In this document: positions 1 to 5,223 of the stretch, piece after piece
Layout of the letters: every line of letters starts with the position of its first letter
Numbering within the stretch: the stretch's first letter is position 1
From: an uncultured Oscillospiraceae bacterium
GTDB lineage: Bacteria; Bacillota; Clostridia; Oscillospirales; Oscillospiraceae
DNA: 6,723 nt
Reading direction: 5' to 3'
Assembly: GCA_944385195.1 (NCBI GenBank)
Contig: CALWWH010000219.1
Span: forward strand, 1-6,723
Translations under genes and position numbers: made by a program
The notes under the pieces: model-generated
Database searches by the model: none
What the model was told of the DNA's origin: nothing
The model's input: only the letters and a program-made list of their open reading frames with translations

Positions 1-156
1 AGGCCCTGCACGGAGGAAAATTATACCGATCGCCGCGCCGTCTTCGGCGGCTACGCCCTTGTGTGCGTCCGCGCGGCGCGCCAGGCCGGGACGATCACCG
101 TCACCGTCTCCGGCGAGGGCCTGGCCAGCGGCACGGCCTGCATCGAGATGGCCTAG
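1..156 (+). CDS. C-terminal end of a probable GH2-family glycosidase (beta-galactosidase type), partial
   Basis: Frame 1 is open from the window edge to a TAG at 154-156 and gives 51 residues. The readable pattern is GYALVCVRA, then AGTITVTVSGEGL, then a short terminal strand. This is the usual end of a bacterial GH2 protein: a small beta-sandwich domain in which a strand like 'ngyALaiVrs' is followed by 'aGtItvtasseGL'. Such enzymes hydrolyse beta-galactosides or related sugars in the cytoplasm. None of the catalytic TIM barrel lies in this window, so the family call rests on the tail alone. Other multi-domain glycosidases with a similar Ig-like tail are possible. The gene is convergent with the CapA-like gene, and the strong hairpin at 200-245 is its terminator. 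Confidence 0.55.
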   Translation, partial: RPCTEENYTDRRAVFGGYALVCVRAARQAGTITVTVSGEGLASGTACIEMA

Positions 157-199
157 CGGCCCATCCCGCAGCCGGGGCAAGGGCAGGAAAAAAGAGACA

Positions 200-245
200 A
201 AAAAAGGAACCGGGGGCCGCTGGGGCGGCTCTCGGTTCCTTTTTT
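200..245. terminator. Bidirectional rho-independent terminator
   Basis: Bases 200-219 pair with 226-245 around a 6-base loop. The stem is 20 bp, with two G-T wobbles in the plus-strand RNA. The outer pairs are A-T, so the hairpin ends in a run of T on either strand (240-245 on plus; the complement of 199-205 on minus). It lies between the GH2 stop at 156 and the CapA-like stop at 281 and can end both convergent transcripts. Confidence 0.9.
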
Positions 246-280
246 GCCTGCGCCCGGCCGCTGCCGCCGGGGTTTGGCCC

Positions 281-1693
281 TTATTCTGAGGTCTGCGCGT
301 CCTCCGGGTCCTCGTCCAATGGTCCTGCGTCCTCGCCCTGGGGCTTATAGTCCTCGCCGACGCGGTTTTTTACCCGCTGGGCGGCGCTCTCCAGCTGGCG
401 GTAGGTCTCCTCGTCCGGGGCGTCCTCGGCCACGGCGAGGTATTTTTCCATCTGGGCGGGGATATTGGTCACGCGGAAGTGCTCGCCCTCGCCCTCGTAG
501 CTGGTGCAGATGGGGACATAGTCCACGTCGGTGAAGAGCACCTGGCCGTCGTCGTCCAGCTGCATGGACACCTGTAGGATCAGGCTCTCCATGGTGCCCT
601 CGCGGCTCATGAAGCTGTAGAAGTTGCCCAGGGACCAGGCGATGAGGGCCTGGCGGGTGCTGCCGTCGCTGTTTTGCACCTGGCGCAGCTCCACGGGGCC
701 GGCCACGTGGCTGTGGGAGCCGAGGATGATGTCCACCCCGGCCTCAATGAGGGTGTCGGCGATCTCCTGCTGGTCATCGCTCAGCTCGGTCTCGTACTCG
801 CTGCCCCAGTGGAGCATGCACACGATCACGTCGGCCCCGGCCTCCTCCACGGCGCTGATGTCGGCCAGGATCTCCTCCTTGCGCAGGCCGGTGTAGGCGA
901 AGTAGTAGTCCTCGTAGAGCAGGTTGACGCTAAACTCATAGCCCTCGGGCAGGAACATATTGTTCACGCCCTTGGTGTAGGCCAAAAAGGCCACGCGGAT
1001 GCCGCCCACGTCCTTGATGACCGCGCCGCCGCTGACCTCGCGCTCGGCCTGGGTGTAATAGGTGCCCACGGCGTCGATGCCCGCCTGCTGCAGGCTCTGC
1101 CGGGTGGATGCCAGGCCGTTGATGCCGTATTGGATGGAGTAGGTGTTGGCGGTGCTGAGCAGGTCGAAGCCCGCCCCGGCCAGGGCCTGGGCCATCTCGG
1201 GCGGGGTGTTGAAGTTGGGCTTGCCCACGTAGGGCTGGTCGGGGACGATGTTGGTCTCGAGGTTGCCCACGGTGAGGTTGGCCGAGGAGAGCACCTGCGC
1301 CACCTCGGCAAAGGCGGGGGCAAAGTCGTAGCCGCTGCCGGTCATGGCGTCGCTGAGCTGCTCGTCATAGCACATGATGTCGCCCACGGCGGCCAGGGTG
1401 ATGGTGGGCCCGGTCCGGCCCTCGCCGGGGTCCTCGATCAGGTCCTCCGGGTCCCAGATCACCTCGGGCAGGACCTTGAGGTTGGCCGTGGAGGCGATGC
1501 CGGACACCGGCTGGCTGCGCCCGGTGCAGCCGCGGAGGATGAGAAACACCACCAGCAGGATCAGCAGCCCGCCGCCGCCGAAGACGATGCGCTGCTTGCG
1601 GATATGGGCCCGGCGCCGCTGCTCATAGCGCCGCCGGCGCTCCCGCTGCCGCCGCAGGGCCTCCTGCCGCTCAAAATCGCTGTCATATGCCAT
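281..1693 (-). CDS. CapA-like membrane-anchored metallophosphatase-fold protein with altered motif III
   Basis: 470 residues. Residues 1-35 are strongly basic and cytoplasmic, about 36-53 form one membrane segment, and the rest is predicted outside. The CapA (PgsA, poly-gamma-glutamate synthesis/export) fold is shown by GDIM (104-107), GNLET (143-147), HWGSE (295-299), GSHSHV (325-330) and SLGNF (354-358). CapA proteins belong to the calcineurin-like phosphoesterase superfamily and take part in polyglutamate capsule production or related wall functions. The usual ANNHslDyG motif reads ANTYSIQYG here (182-190), so the metal-binding Asn and catalytic His are replaced by Thr and Tyr. The C-terminal 50 residues are acidic and low in complexity. 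The start is backed by GGAGGTG about 8 bases upstream (complement of 1701-1707) and by a promoter at 1749-1777. No capBC genes are nearby, so a true capsule role is unproven. Confidence 0.88.
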   Translation of the reverse strand: MAYDSDFERQEALRRQRERRRRYEQRRRAHIRKQRIVFGGGGLLILLVVFLILRGCTGRSQPVSGIASTANLKVLPEVIWDPEDLIEDPGEGRTGPTITLAAVGDIMCYDEQLSDAMTGSGYDFAPAFAEVAQVLSSANLTVGNLETNIVPDQPYVGKPNFNTPPEMAQALAGAGFDLLSTANTYSIQYGINGLASTRQSLQQAGIDAVGTYYTQAEREVSGGAVIKDVGGIRVAFLAYTKGVNNMFLPEGYEFSVNLLYEDYYFAYTGLRKEEILADISAVEEAGADVIVCMLHWGSEYETELSDDQQEIADTLIEAGVDIILGSHSHVAGPVELRQVQNSDGSTRQALIAWSLGNFYSFMSREGTMESLILQVSMQLDDDGQVLFTDVDYVPICTSYEGEGEHFRVTNIPAQMEKYLAVAEDAPDEETYRQLESAAQRVKNRVGEDYKPQGEDAGPLDEDPEDAQTSE

Positions 1694-1748
1694 CTGAGAA
1701 CACCTCCGTCATCGAGTGCTGGCCCGCCTTGGGGGCGGGCTTGGCCTT

Positions 1749-1777
1749 ATTGTACTACAAAATTCGCCCCAGGACAA
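1749..1777 (-). promoter_or_regulatory. SigA-type promoter of the CapA-like gene
   Basis: Read on the minus strand, TTGTCC (1772-1777) is followed by exactly 17 bases and then TACAAT (1749-1754). The likely start of transcription is near 1742, giving a leader of about 48 bases. That leader opens with a 7-bp GC hairpin (1722-1728 with 1734-1740) before the Shine-Dalgarno site. The -35 box matches consensus at four of six bases. Confidence 0.65.
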
Positions 1778-1817
1778 CCAAAACCGCGCCAAAGCGAGCA
1801 GAGTTTACACTTTGTCC

Positions 1818-1846
1818 TTTTTTTCCGCCCGGGTCTGTGGTATACT
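1818..1846 (+). promoter_or_regulatory. Extended -10 promoter of the GH25 gene
   Basis: TATACT at 1841-1846 is preceded by TGG (1838-1840), an extended -10 element. The position 17 bases upstream holds only a T run (1818-1823), so the -35 is weak and the extended -10 probably carries recognition. Transcription should begin near 1853, leaving a leader of about 38 bases before the ATG at 1891. This promoter is back to back with the CapA-like gene's promoter. Confidence 0.6.
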
Positions 1847-1890
1847 GTGCCTGTCCGGGCGCTTTTCCCCGGGCGGAAGGAGGGCTGCAA

Positions 1891-2736
1891 ATGCGGCGAC
1901 CAAGGACGGTCCTGGGCGTATTCGGCCTGGTGGGCGTGGTATTTTTGCTCCTCATCGGCCTCATGAGCCTGCTTTTGCCGCTGCTGGGCTACGGCCGGCA
2001 GCCGGAGCCTGCCCAGGAGGACAGCCCGGCGGCGCCGGAGCAGCCCCAGGGCCTGCCCGGCGTCTTCAGCCAGGACGGCAGCTGGAGGAGCTACCGCGAC
2101 GGGGACTTTGAGGCCCTGCGGGGCGTGGACGTCTCCTCCCACCAGGGGGAGGTGGACTGGGCCGCCCTGCGCCGGGCGGGGGCGGACTTTGCCATGATCC
2201 GGGCCGGCTACCGGGGCTACACCGACGGGGGCCTGTTTGAGGACCCGCTGTTTCGCGCCAACGCCCAGGCCGCCGCCGAGGCGGGGCTGCAAGTGGGGGT
2301 CTACTTCTTCTCCCAGGCCATCACCGAGGCCGAGGCCGAGGCTGAGGCCCGCTTCGTCCTGGAGCTCATCGAGGGCCTGGACATCACCTGGCCCATCGCC
2401 TTCGACTGGGAGACGGTGCAGGCCAAGGCCCGCACCGACGGCCTGTCGGGCTTGGAGATGACCAACTGCGCCCTGGCCTTCTGCCGGGTCATCCGCGAGG
2501 CGGGCTACACCCCGGCGGTGTACACCAACCAGGCCCAGAGCAAGCTCTACTTCGGCTACGCCGAGGAGCAGATGCGCCAGGTGCAGATCTGGCTGGCGGA
2601 CTACTCCGACACCCCGGAGCCGGACCACCCCTTCCAGATCTGGCAGTACACCGACGCCGGAACCCTCCCGGGGGTGGCCGCGCCCATCGACCTCAACCTC
2701 TGCTTTGTGGACTACGGCCAGGGCGGGGCACAGTGA
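1891..2736 (+). CDS. Membrane-anchored GH25 lysozyme (N-acetylmuramidase)
   Basis: 281 residues. The ATG at 1891 is chosen because AAGGAGG (1877-1883) sits 7 bases upstream and the promoter -10 is at 1841-1846; the frame is open further 5' but runs through that promoter. Residues 7-33 form a hydrophobic anchor after a basic start. Residues 37-60 are a Pro/Gln/Glu linker. The GH25 domain runs from about 77 to the end. It shows GVDVSSHQG (78-86, Asp80), the catalytic pair FDWE (Asp172 and Glu174), AVYTN (209-213), WLADY (234-238), WQYT (251-254) and IDLN (266-269, Asp267). GH25 enzymes cut the MurNAc-GlcNAc beta-1,4 bond of peptidoglycan. The single anchor, short linker and absence of wall-binding repeats suggest a cell-attached remodelling enzyme rather than a phage endolysin. 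It is divergent from the CapA-like gene, another envelope gene. Confidence 0.92.
   Translation: MRRPRTVLGVFGLVGVVFLLLIGLMSLLLPLLGYGRQPEPAQEDSPAAPEQPQGLPGVFSQDGSWRSYRDGDFEALRGVDVSSHQGEVDWAALRRAGADFAMIRAGYRGYTDGGLFEDPLFRANAQAAAEAGLQVGVYFFSQAITEAEAEAEARFVLELIEGLDITWPIAFDWETVQAKARTDGLSGLEMTNCALAFCRVIREAGYTPAVYTNQAQSKLYFGYAEEQMRQVQIWLADYSDTPEPDHPFQIWQYTDAGTLPGVAAPIDLNLCFVDYGQGGAQ
2326..2349 (+). repeat. Four tandem GAGGCC-type hexamers inside the GH25 gene
   Basis: Three GAGGCC units and one GAGGCT lie head to tail and encode four Glu-Ala pairs (residues 146-153) after SQAIT. The helix at this place is common in GH25 proteins, so the repeat may only reflect codon choice. Loss or gain of a unit would stay in frame. 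Confidence 0.75.
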
Positions 2737-2766
2737 CAAAGCGCTGCAAAGCGCCCAGGAGAAAGG

Positions 2767-2798
2767 AAGAGCGCTCATGCTGATGCATGGGCGCTCTT
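2767..2798. terminator. Hairpin between GH25 and tRNA-Gln, probable tRNA terminator
   Basis: Bases 2767-2780 pair with 2785-2798 around a 4-base loop. The stem is 14 bp, with one G-T wobble on plus, which is an A-C mismatch on minus. On the minus strand it is followed by the pyrimidine-rich CCTTTCTCC, a weak T tract; on plus there is no T run. The outermost base is the final A of the tRNA's encoded CCA, so termination would occur right behind the tRNA. A second small stem with a GCAA loop on plus (2741-2745 with 2750-2754) sits next to the GH25 stop. Confidence 0.5.
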
Positions 2799-2871
2799 GG
2801 CAGCGGGTGAAGGATTCGAACCCTCACAAACGGAGTCAGAGTCCGGTGTGCTACCTTTACACAAACCCGCT
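2798..2871 (-). tRNA. tRNA-Gln (anticodon CUG), CCA encoded
   Basis: The 74-base cloverleaf folds by eye. The acceptor AGCGGGT pairs with ACCCGCT, with discriminator G and an encoded CCA (2798-2800). The D stem is GTGT/GCAC around a loop holding GG. The anticodon stem CCGGA/TCCGT has a C-U mismatch at its outer pair. The anticodon loop is CTCTGAC, so the anticodon is CTG (complement of 2837-2839), reading CAG. The variable loop has 4 bases, and the T stem GAGGG/CCTTC carries the TTCGAAT loop. T8, A14, G18-G19 and the A15-T48 pair are all in place. An unusual feature is the first pair A1-U72; tRNA-Gln of most bacteria has U1-A72. It has its own strong promoter. Confidence 0.93.
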
Positions 2872-2890
2872 GTGTCGTTTGGACATACCT

Positions 2891-2918
2891 ATTATACACA
2901 CTCAGCGGGAAAAGTCAA
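2891..2918 (-). promoter_or_regulatory. Strong SigA promoter of tRNA-Gln
   Basis: On the minus strand TTGACT (2913-2918), a 16-base spacer and a perfect TATAAT (2891-2896) precede the tRNA. Transcription should begin near 2884, about 13 bases before the mature 5' end at 2871. This is the closest match to consensus in the window, as expected for a stable RNA gene. Confidence 0.85.
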
Positions 2919-2946
2919 GCATTATTTTTGCATTTGGGAAAAGATT

Positions 2947-3990
2947 TTACAGCCGGCGCAGCTGTTCCAGCCTTGCCTGCAAGTGCGGCGGCAGCCGGCC
3001 GCGGGAGGGGTCGCTGAGGGCCGGGGCGGCCTGCTCACACAGCTCCCGGAGCAGCTCAGGGTGCACCTGGCAGCCCGGGGACTTAGGGCCCAGGGGCGAT
3101 GGCTCGGTCTCGGCGGGCATGGGCCAGCAGGCCGCGTCGCCGACGTAGAGCAAAGGCATCTTCGGGACGATGTCCTCGGTGTGGGCCCACTGGCTGACGA
3201 GCTTTAGGATGCCGTCATAGTACCAGGGCTCCATGCCCAGCAGCCCGGTGGCGGGGCTGCCCAGGGCGAAGAGGGCGCAGAAGACCAGCGTGGGCCAGTC
3301 CAGGGCGCACAGCCCGTCGCACAGCGCGGGCATCTGCACCACCAGGGCCTCGAGGCCCTGTCGGGGCGGGCTCTGGGCCCAGGGGTCGGCGGCCCAGAGC
3401 CTGCCGTCGGGCCCGATTTGCAGCCAGTGGGGCGTGCCCTGGGGCGTGAGGATGCCCAGACTCCCCTGCACCTGCATGGGGATGCTCAGCCAGTCGCCCC
3501 AGCGGCCCTCATAGCTGGCCAGGCCCAGGTCGATGGCCCGCAGCAGGGAGCCCAGGTCCGCCCCCAGAGCCCAGAGGCTGTGCTCGGCGGGGAAGGCGGC
3601 CAGGGCCTTGCCGCTGGCGTGGCTCAGGTGCACCAGGCGCAGAAAGTCCTGGCCGCTGCCCAGGGCGTCGGCCTGGGCGGCGCCCGGTAGGGCCGCAAAA
3701 AAGCGCGCCATGCCGGCATCGTCGGTCAGCAGCAGGCCCCGCTGGACCCAGGGCGCTTCGATGCCCGGGGCCAGGGGCACCACATACATATCGTAGCCCG
3801 CCATGCCGCCGCGCAGCAGCAGTTCCAGGGCCTGGCGGCGCTGCTGGTCGGGATACTCCGGCGCCAGGGGCTCGCCCCCGGGCGCAGCCTCCGGCAGCTG
3901 CGTGCGCGCCGAGACCCAGATCGTCTGCTCGCATCCGGTCAGCTCGGCCATATCCGTGGCCCACATGGCGGCCGTGGTCTGTTCTGCCAT
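2947..3990 (-). CDS. Hypothetical tryptophan-rich cytoplasmic protein
   Basis: 347 residues from the ATG at 3988-3990 (MAEQTT). An in-frame ATG at 4014 would add eight residues, but it lies only about three bases after the predicted transcription start (near 4017). The 3990 start has a 27-base leader with a GGGGGGA Shine-Dalgarno, so it is preferred. I do not recognise a family. There is no signal peptide and no convincing membrane segment. The protein has about a dozen Trp residues, several in short aromatic patches such as EGRWGDWL and MEPWYYDG, and a Leu/Arg-rich, probably helical C-terminus (HPELLRELCEQ, LQARLEQLRRL). Coding is supported by a clean promoter, steady GC-rich codon use and a soluble composition. 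It lies upstream of tRNA-Gln on the same strand with no obvious terminator between, so read-through into the tRNA is possible. Confidence 0.75.
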   Translation of the reverse strand: MAEQTTAAMWATDMAELTGCEQTIWVSARTQLPEAAPGGEPLAPEYPDQQRRQALELLLRGGMAGYDMYVVPLAPGIEAPWVQRGLLLTDDAGMARFFAALPGAAQADALGSGQDFLRLVHLSHASGKALAAFPAEHSLWALGADLGSLLRAIDLGLASYEGRWGDWLSIPMQVQGSLGILTPQGTPHWLQIGPDGRLWAADPWAQSPPRQGLEALVVQMPALCDGLCALDWPTLVFCALFALGSPATGLLGMEPWYYDGILKLVSQWAHTEDIVPKMPLLYVGDAACWPMPAETEPSPLGPKSPGCQVHPELLRELCEQAAPALSDPSRGRLPPHLQARLEQLRRL

Positions 3991-4023
3991 GGAATGTCCC
4001 CCCGTTGGTGTCATTTCCCCTCT

Positions 4024-4052
4024 ATTTTACGCCAAAGAGCGGACAAATGCAA
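4024..4052 (-). promoter_or_regulatory. SigA promoter of the hypothetical tryptophan-rich gene
   Basis: On the minus strand TTGCAT (4047-4052), a 17-base spacer and TAAAAT (4024-4029) point at the gene. The predicted transcription start near 4017 decides the translation start at 3990 over 4014. It is back to back with the PPIase promoter, whose -35 starts at 4100. Confidence 0.7.
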
Positions 4053-4091
4053 CGACCAGGCCCGGGCGGAAATTATTTTGGTGATATCGTC

Positions 4092-4122
4092 GAAAGCGCT
4101 TGCAAAAACCCCGGGCTTTTGC
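4092..4122. promoter_or_regulatory. Candidate operator covering the -35 and spacer of the PPIase promoter
   Basis: Two adjoining dyads are visible. AAGCGCTT (4094-4101) is a perfect 8-bp palindrome within CGAAAGCGCTTGCA, the kind of core seen in LacI/GalR and CcpA (cre) sites, with two departures from the cre consensus. Next to it, 4102-4122 is a 21-base near-perfect dyad: GCAAAA, CCC, a central C, GGG and TTTTGC, with one mismatched pair. The second dyad overlaps the end of the -35 and stops exactly before the -10. A repressor bound here would block RNA polymerase. No regulator gene lies in the window. Confidence 0.4.
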
Positions 4123-4128
4123 TATAAT
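4100..4128 (+). promoter_or_regulatory. Strong extended -10 promoter of the PPIase gene
   Basis: TTGCAA (4100-4105), a 17-base spacer and TATAAT (4123-4128) with TGC directly before the -10 (4120-4122). Transcription should begin near 4135, leaving about 34 bases of leader before the ATG at 4169. The spacer holds CCCCG at 4109-4113, a block repeated at the same position in the promoters at 6505-6533 and 6573-6601. Confidence 0.85.
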
Positions 4129-4168
4129 ATTGCATAGTTTGCACCCTATCAGATTGGAGCGAAAAACC

Positions 4169-4831
4169 ATGAACACTCGTCAAAGACGTCTGCGCCGCCT
4201 CAGCGCCCTGGTCCTGCTGCTGCTGCTGACGCCCCTGCTGCTCACAGCCTCCGGCTGCAAACGCAGCACCGACAACCCCCTGGCCACCATCACCATGGAG
4301 AGCGGCGACATCATCACCCTCTACCTCTACCCGGACAAGGCCCCCAACACCGTGGCCAACTTCATCAGCCTGGCCAACAGCGGCTTCTACGACGGCACCA
4401 TCTTCCACCGCACCCTGACCAACTACCTCATCCAGGGCGGCGACCCCAACGGCGACGGCACCGGCGGCCCCGGGTACTATATCGCCGGCGAGTTTCCCCT
4501 GGCCGGCCACAGTGAAAATGACCTGAGCCTCACCAGCGGCGTCATCGCCATGGCCCGCTTCTGCGCCACCAACGAAACCGACCCCGCCTATTTCGACACC
4601 GCCGGCAGCCAGTTCTTCATCCTCTGCCGCGACAAGAGCGAGGACTACGACGGCAAATACGCCGGCTTTGGCAAGGTCTTCCAGGGCATGACCGTGGCCC
4701 GGACCATCTCCCAGGCCGACACCGGCACAAACGACCGCCCGAAGGTCGACCAGGTCATCAAGACCATCCGCGTGGAGACCTACGGCGCCGACTACGGCGC
4801 GCCGGAGACCATCGCCATCCCCGCGTCCTAA
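4169..4831 (+). CDS. Cyclophilin-type peptidyl-prolyl cis-trans isomerase, lipoprotein
   Basis: 220 residues. The ATG at 4169 has GGAG (4156-4159) 9 bases upstream; an earlier in-frame start would fall inside the promoter. Residues 1-29 form a lipoprotein signal peptide: basic start, Leu-rich core and lipobox TASGC, with Cys30 as the lipidation site. The cyclophilin domain spans about 38-205. FHR (79-81) supplies the catalytic Arg81 (Arg55 of human cyclophilin A), IQGGDP (88-93) the substrate Gln89, and GSQFFI (146-151) the pocket Phe150. DGKYAGFG has Tyr164 in place of His126 of the human enzyme, as in many bacterial members. The loop between MAR and GSQFF is about nine residues longer than in human cyclophilin A. 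The protein should catalyse prolyl isomerisation outside the membrane and help secreted proteins fold. It is transcribed alone. Confidence 0.93.
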   Translation: MNTRQRRLRRLSALVLLLLLTPLLLTASGCKRSTDNPLATITMESGDIITLYLYPDKAPNTVANFISLANSGFYDGTIFHRTLTNYLIQGGDPNGDGTGGPGYYIAGEFPLAGHSENDLSLTSGVIAMARFCATNETDPAYFDTAGSQFFILCRDKSEDYDGKYAGFGKVFQGMTVARTISQADTGTNDRPKVDQVIKTIRVETYGADYGAPETIAIPAS

Positions 4832-4833
4832 GC

Positions 4834-4901
4834 CCCCGGCGGTTTTGTCCCCGGCGCCCCGGCGGTTTTGTCCCCGGCGGTTTTGTCCCCGGCGGTTTTT
4901 A
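4834..4901 (+). repeat. 15-bp tandem repeat directly after the PPIase stop
   Basis: The unit CCCCGGCGGTTTTGT occurs at 4834-4848, 4857-4871 and 4872-4886, with a fourth copy at 4887-4901 whose last two bases differ. An 8-base partial unit (4849-4856) separates copies one and two. The repeat starts three bases after the TAA. Reading frames through it (Pro-Arg-Arg-Phe-Cys on plus) have no ribosome site and are not taken as genes. Confidence 0.9.
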
Positions 4902-4920
4902 CCCCCCCCAACATACGTCC

Positions 4921-4947
4921 AAGCCCGCGGCCTTGCGCCGCGGGCTT
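4921..4947. terminator. Perfect 11-bp GC hairpin, possible terminator of the PPIase gene
   Basis: AAGCCCGCGGC (4921-4931) pairs fully with 4937-4947 around a 5-base loop. The sequence after it on plus is GCGTTACC, so the T tract is missing. It could still stabilise the mRNA 3' end or cause pausing, but is not a textbook terminator. Confidence 0.4.
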
Positions 4948-4961
4948 GCGTTACCCGGCAA

Positions 4962-4988
4962 AGCCCCCAGGCTTTTGCAGCCTGGGGG
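4962..4988 (+). repeat. Left copy of a palindromic inverted repeat (REP-like)
   Basis: This 27-base stretch matches the reverse complement of 5197-5223 at 26 of 27 positions; the single difference is A/G at the sixth C-run boundary. Each copy is also a hairpin: here CCCCCAGGC (4964-4972) pairs with 4980-4988 around the loop TTTTGCA. Two inverted palindromic copies around a short non-coding segment is the layout of REPIN/BIME elements and some MITEs. Confidence 0.75.
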
Positions 4989-5105
4989 GTCAGTTTGTCA
5001 AAAAAGCCTCGCAGAGGTTGCCGCCCGCGGCGGCAAATAAAGTCCAATAGGCTTTCTGCCGGGGCGTGTACCTGGCAGAAACCACTGCTCAGGCTGCAAG
5101 TGTGG

Positions 5106-5133
5106 AATTTGTCCCCCTATGGGGGGACAAATT
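5106..5133. repeat. Perfect 12-bp inverted repeat (hairpin)
   Basis: AATTTGTCCCCC (5106-5117) pairs with 5122-5133 around the loop TATG. The stem combines five G-C pairs next to the loop with an A/T-rich base. On either strand the stem ends in AAATT followed by mixed sequence, so a terminator role is uncertain. Confidence 0.85.
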
Positions 5134-5144
5134 ATGCGCGCAGC

Positions 5145-5193
5145 AGACTGCAAAAGTTTGGCCCAAAAGGCCGCAGGCCTTTTGGGGCAGTCT
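5145..5193. terminator. Nested hairpin, candidate two-way terminator for PPIase and trpB
   Basis: An outer stem AGACTGC (5145-5151) with GCAGTCT (5187-5193) encloses a perfect 11-bp inner hairpin: CCCAAAAGGCC (5162-5172) with 5176-5186, loop GCA. The inner part reads AAAAGGCC-GCA-GGCCTTTT, a symmetrical A-stem-T arrangement that can terminate in both directions, although the T run is only four bases and is followed by G residues. Ten unpaired bases (5152-5161) bulge on one side. Confidence 0.5.
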
Positions 5194-5196
5194 CAG

Positions 5197-5223
5197 CCCC
5201 CAGGCTGCAAAAGCCCGGGGGCT
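5197..5223 (-). repeat. Right copy of the palindromic inverted repeat (REP-like)
   Basis: This is the inverted partner of 4962-4988 (26 of 27 matching). As a hairpin, CAGCCCCC (5194-5201) pairs with 5217-5224, followed by one A-C mismatch and GGC/GCC, around the loop TGCAAAA. It stands 24 bases beyond the trpB stop, so it is also the first structure in the trpB 3' untranslated region. No target-site duplication is visible outside the two copies. Confidence 0.75.

Noticed and set aside
1687..1890. 68-codon N-terminal extension of the GH25 frame
   Set aside because: It runs through the extended -10 promoter and the Shine-Dalgarno of the 1891 start, and the signal anchor begins directly at that start.
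674..1966. 430-codon plus-strand open frame over the CapA-like gene
   Set aside because: Antisense shadow; the minus-strand CapA-like protein has family motifs, a ribosome site and a promoter, and the shadow has none.
4012..4014. Alternative start (MTPTGG) for the tryptophan-rich protein
   Set aside because: It lies about three bases from the predicted transcription start, so it would be nearly leaderless; the 3990 start has its own Shine-Dalgarno. Not fully excluded.
4834..4901. CRISPR array
   Set aside because: Units are 15 bp and adjacent, with no unique spacers; a simple tandem repeat.
4073..5047. 324-codon minus-strand frame opposite the PPIase gene
   Set aside because: Antisense shadow running through the tandem repeat and across the PPIase promoter; Gly/Val/Ala-rich with no domain.
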